DNA of 7,611 nucleotides, taken from NCBI GenBank assembly GCA_017379255.1, contig JAFNWZ010000240.1, forward strand, positions 1 through 7,611, written 5' to 3'. Positions 6,190 to 7,611 of the stretch are shown piece after piece. The stretch comes from Akkermansia sp. Lineage in GTDB: Bacteria; Verrucomicrobiota; Verrucomicrobiia; Verrucomicrobiales; Akkermansiaceae. Below the pieces are notes generated by a model, which was given only the letters and a program-made list of their open reading frames with translations, ran no database searches and had not been told where the DNA came from. A program made the position numbers and the translations under genes. Positions within the stretch are counted from its first letter, which is position 1. Each line of letters starts with the position of its first letter.

Positions 6190-7500
6190 ATGTCGTTTGA
6201 AATTCGAGAGAAGCCGGAGATGGTGGAGCGCGCCCTGCTGGTGGGGCTGGGCATGCCGGGAGATTCCCGCCGCGAGCGCACGGCGCTGCTGGCTGAGCTG
6301 GAGGACCTGGTGAGTAACCTGGGCATCGGGATTGTGGGCACCATGCTGGAGTTCACGCGCGAGATTCAGGCCAAATACCTCTGCGGCATCGGCAAGGCAG
6401 AGGAAATCCGCGCGAAGGTGGAGGAATTGAATGCCGATTGCGTGATTTTTGATAACCTGCTTTCCCCGAGCCAGCAGCGCGAGTGGGAAAAGCTGACCAA
6501 CGTGACGGTGATTGACCGCGAAGAGGTCATTCTTGATATCTTTGCCAAGCGAGCCCGCACCCGCGAGGCGGTGATGCAGGTAGATTTAGCCCGCATGCAG
6601 TATGCGCTGCCGCGCATGGCCGGCATGTGGCAGCACCTGGACCGCCAGCGCGGCGGCAGTGGCGGTGGCAAAGGCGGTGGTGCAGCCGCCCGCGGTGAGG
6701 GCGAAAAGCAGATTGAAGTGGACCGCCGCCTGGCGCGCGAACGCATTGAGACGATTCGCGATGAATTGGAGGTAGTGCGCCGCCAGCGTGGCACCCAGCG
6801 CAAGGAACGCACCCGCCAGGGTATCCCCACGGCTGCCATTGTGGGTTATACCAATGCCGGCAAGAGCTCGCTGCTGAATCTGGTGACCGGGGCGGGGGTG
6901 CTGGCGCAGAATATCCTTTTCGCCACGCTGGATACCACAAGCCGCAAGATTGAACTGCCGGATGGCCAGCCCCTGGTGCTCACCGATACCGTGGGCTTTA
7001 TCCGCAACCTGCCGCACCGTCTGGTAGAGGCCTTCAAATCCACCCTGGAGGAAGCCGTGCTGGCTGATTTCCTGATTCAGGTGGTGGATGCGAGCGATGA
7101 AGACGCGCTGCGCCACTATGAGACCACTTGCGAGGTGCTCAACAGCCTGGGGGCCCAGGATAAACCCATGGTGGTGGTGTGGAATAAGTGCGATCTGATT
7201 CCCGAAGAGGTACGCGAGGTGACGCTGGCAGCCCTGGCTGCCAAGGTGGATTGCCCCAGCCTGACCATGAGCGTGGTGCAGGAGCAGGGGGTGGATGCCC
7301 TCATGTCCGCCTGTGTGGAGATGCTCTCGCATCGCGTGGAGCGTCAGACCTACCGCATTCCCTTGGCTGAGAGCCGTATCATCGCCACCATGCACCGCGA
7401 TGGCAAGGTGCTCAGCACCGAATACGAAGGCAACGACGCTATCGTGGAAGCCATTCTGCCCCGCGAGTTTGCTGCCCGCATCGCCTCTTACCGTGTATGA
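6190..7500 (+). CDS. hflX: Ribosome-associated GTPase HflX
   Basis: The 436-residue product is full length for HflX, a GTPase that binds the large ribosomal subunit and splits stalled or heat-damaged ribosomes. The HflX N-terminal domain covers about 10-150, with FDNLLSPSQQREWE at 87-100. A glycine-rich hinge and coiled-coil linker follow (152-212) with ARGEGEKQIEVDRR at 167-180. The G domain (213-385) has G1 GYTNAGKSSLLN (219-230), the switch I TTSR (249-252), G3 DTVGF (266-270) and G4 NKCD (332-335). A short C-terminal domain ends at 436. The hinge is longer than the usual form, with two GGG runs (158-164). No Shine-Dalgarno sequence precedes the ATG, which lies 17 bp after the lipoprotein stop. 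The stop codon overlaps the next gene's ATG. Confidence 0.96.
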   Translation: MSFEIREKPEMVERALLVGLGMPGDSRRERTALLAELEDLVSNLGIGIVGTMLEFTREIQAKYLCGIGKAEEIRAKVEELNADCVIFDNLLSPSQQREWEKLTNVTVIDREEVILDIFAKRARTREAVMQVDLARMQYALPRMAGMWQHLDRQRGGSGGGKGGGAAARGEGEKQIEVDRRLARERIETIRDELEVVRRQRGTQRKERTRQGIPTAAIVGYTNAGKSSLLNLVTGAGVLAQNILFATLDTTSRKIELPDGQPLVLTDTVGFIRNLPHRLVEAFKSTLEEAVLADFLIQVVDASDEDALRHYETTCEVLNSLGAQDKPMVVVWNKCDLIPEEVREVTLAALAAKVDCPSLTMSVVQEQGVDALMSACVEMLSHRVERQTYRIPLAESRIIATMHRDGKVLSTEYEGNDAIVEAILPREFAARIASYRV

Positions 7501-7611
7501 AGCGTCTGAGCATAATTCTGGCTCTGCTGGTGGCGGCTTGTCAGCCGACGCCTGAGGAGATGCGAGCCTATTATATGGCCGAGGGCGACCGCCTGGAGGA
7601 AGCCACGAAGA
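7497..7611 (+). CDS. Lipoprotein of unknown function (3' part outside window)
   Basis: The ATG at 7497 overlaps the hflX stop as ATGA, and the frame stays open to the right edge (38 codons). The product begins MKRLSIILALLVAACQPTPE, a lipoprotein signal peptide with lipobox V-A-A-C; Cys15 would be lipidated. The visible mature part is acidic and helical in character (EEMRAYYMAEGDRLEEATK). The overlap implies translational coupling with hflX. Too little of the gene is visible to assign a family. Confidence 0.8.
   Translation, partial: MKRLSIILALLVAACQPTPEEMRAYYMAEGDRLEEATK

Overview
The window looks like a chromosomal segment of a Gram-negative, probably host-associated bacterium. Coding regions are GC-rich, with intergenic gaps that are clearly more AT-rich. 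Most genes lack a strong Shine-Dalgarno sequence, several products are exported proteins or lipoproteins, and one gene encodes an IdeS/Mac-like secreted cysteine protease. I infer a Verrucomicrobiota member of the Akkermansia type, but nothing in the sequence proves this taxonomy.

Left part (1-1037). The 5' end of a minus-strand gene for an exported IdeS/Mac-like cysteine protease runs off the left edge, with its own promoter at 268-296. About 450 bp without a convincing gene follow, holding a strong hairpin and fragments that may be gene remnants. Next come GGGCATAT-type repeats with a 24-bp period that resemble the end of an insertion sequence. A complete tRNA-Leu(CAA) unit on the minus strand (promoter, gene, intrinsic terminator) closes this part. 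The stretch between the protease gene and the tRNA looks like a worn mobile-element scar.

Centre (1064-4196). A minus-strand RecQ-family helicase without an HRDC domain starts at 2923, and its promoter nearly touches the start codon. On the plus strand two independent single-gene units follow, each with promoter, signal peptide and strong intrinsic terminator. One encodes a very small, lysine-rich secreted protein with 19 cysteines in CC-type repeats. The other encodes an exported protein of four ankyrin repeats.

Right part (4230-7611). A plus-strand series encodes a SulP-family anion transporter with a C-terminal STAS domain, a 45-residue lipoprotein, the ribosome-associated GTPase HflX, and the start of a second lipoprotein gene that overlaps the hflX stop codon as ATGA. 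The last three genes are tightly packed and probably co-transcribed.

No CRISPR array, complete mobile element or obvious defence cassette is visible. The least explained items are the cysteine/lysine repeat protein, the run of promoters lying directly against start codons, and the repeat-bearing scar beside tRNA-Leu.
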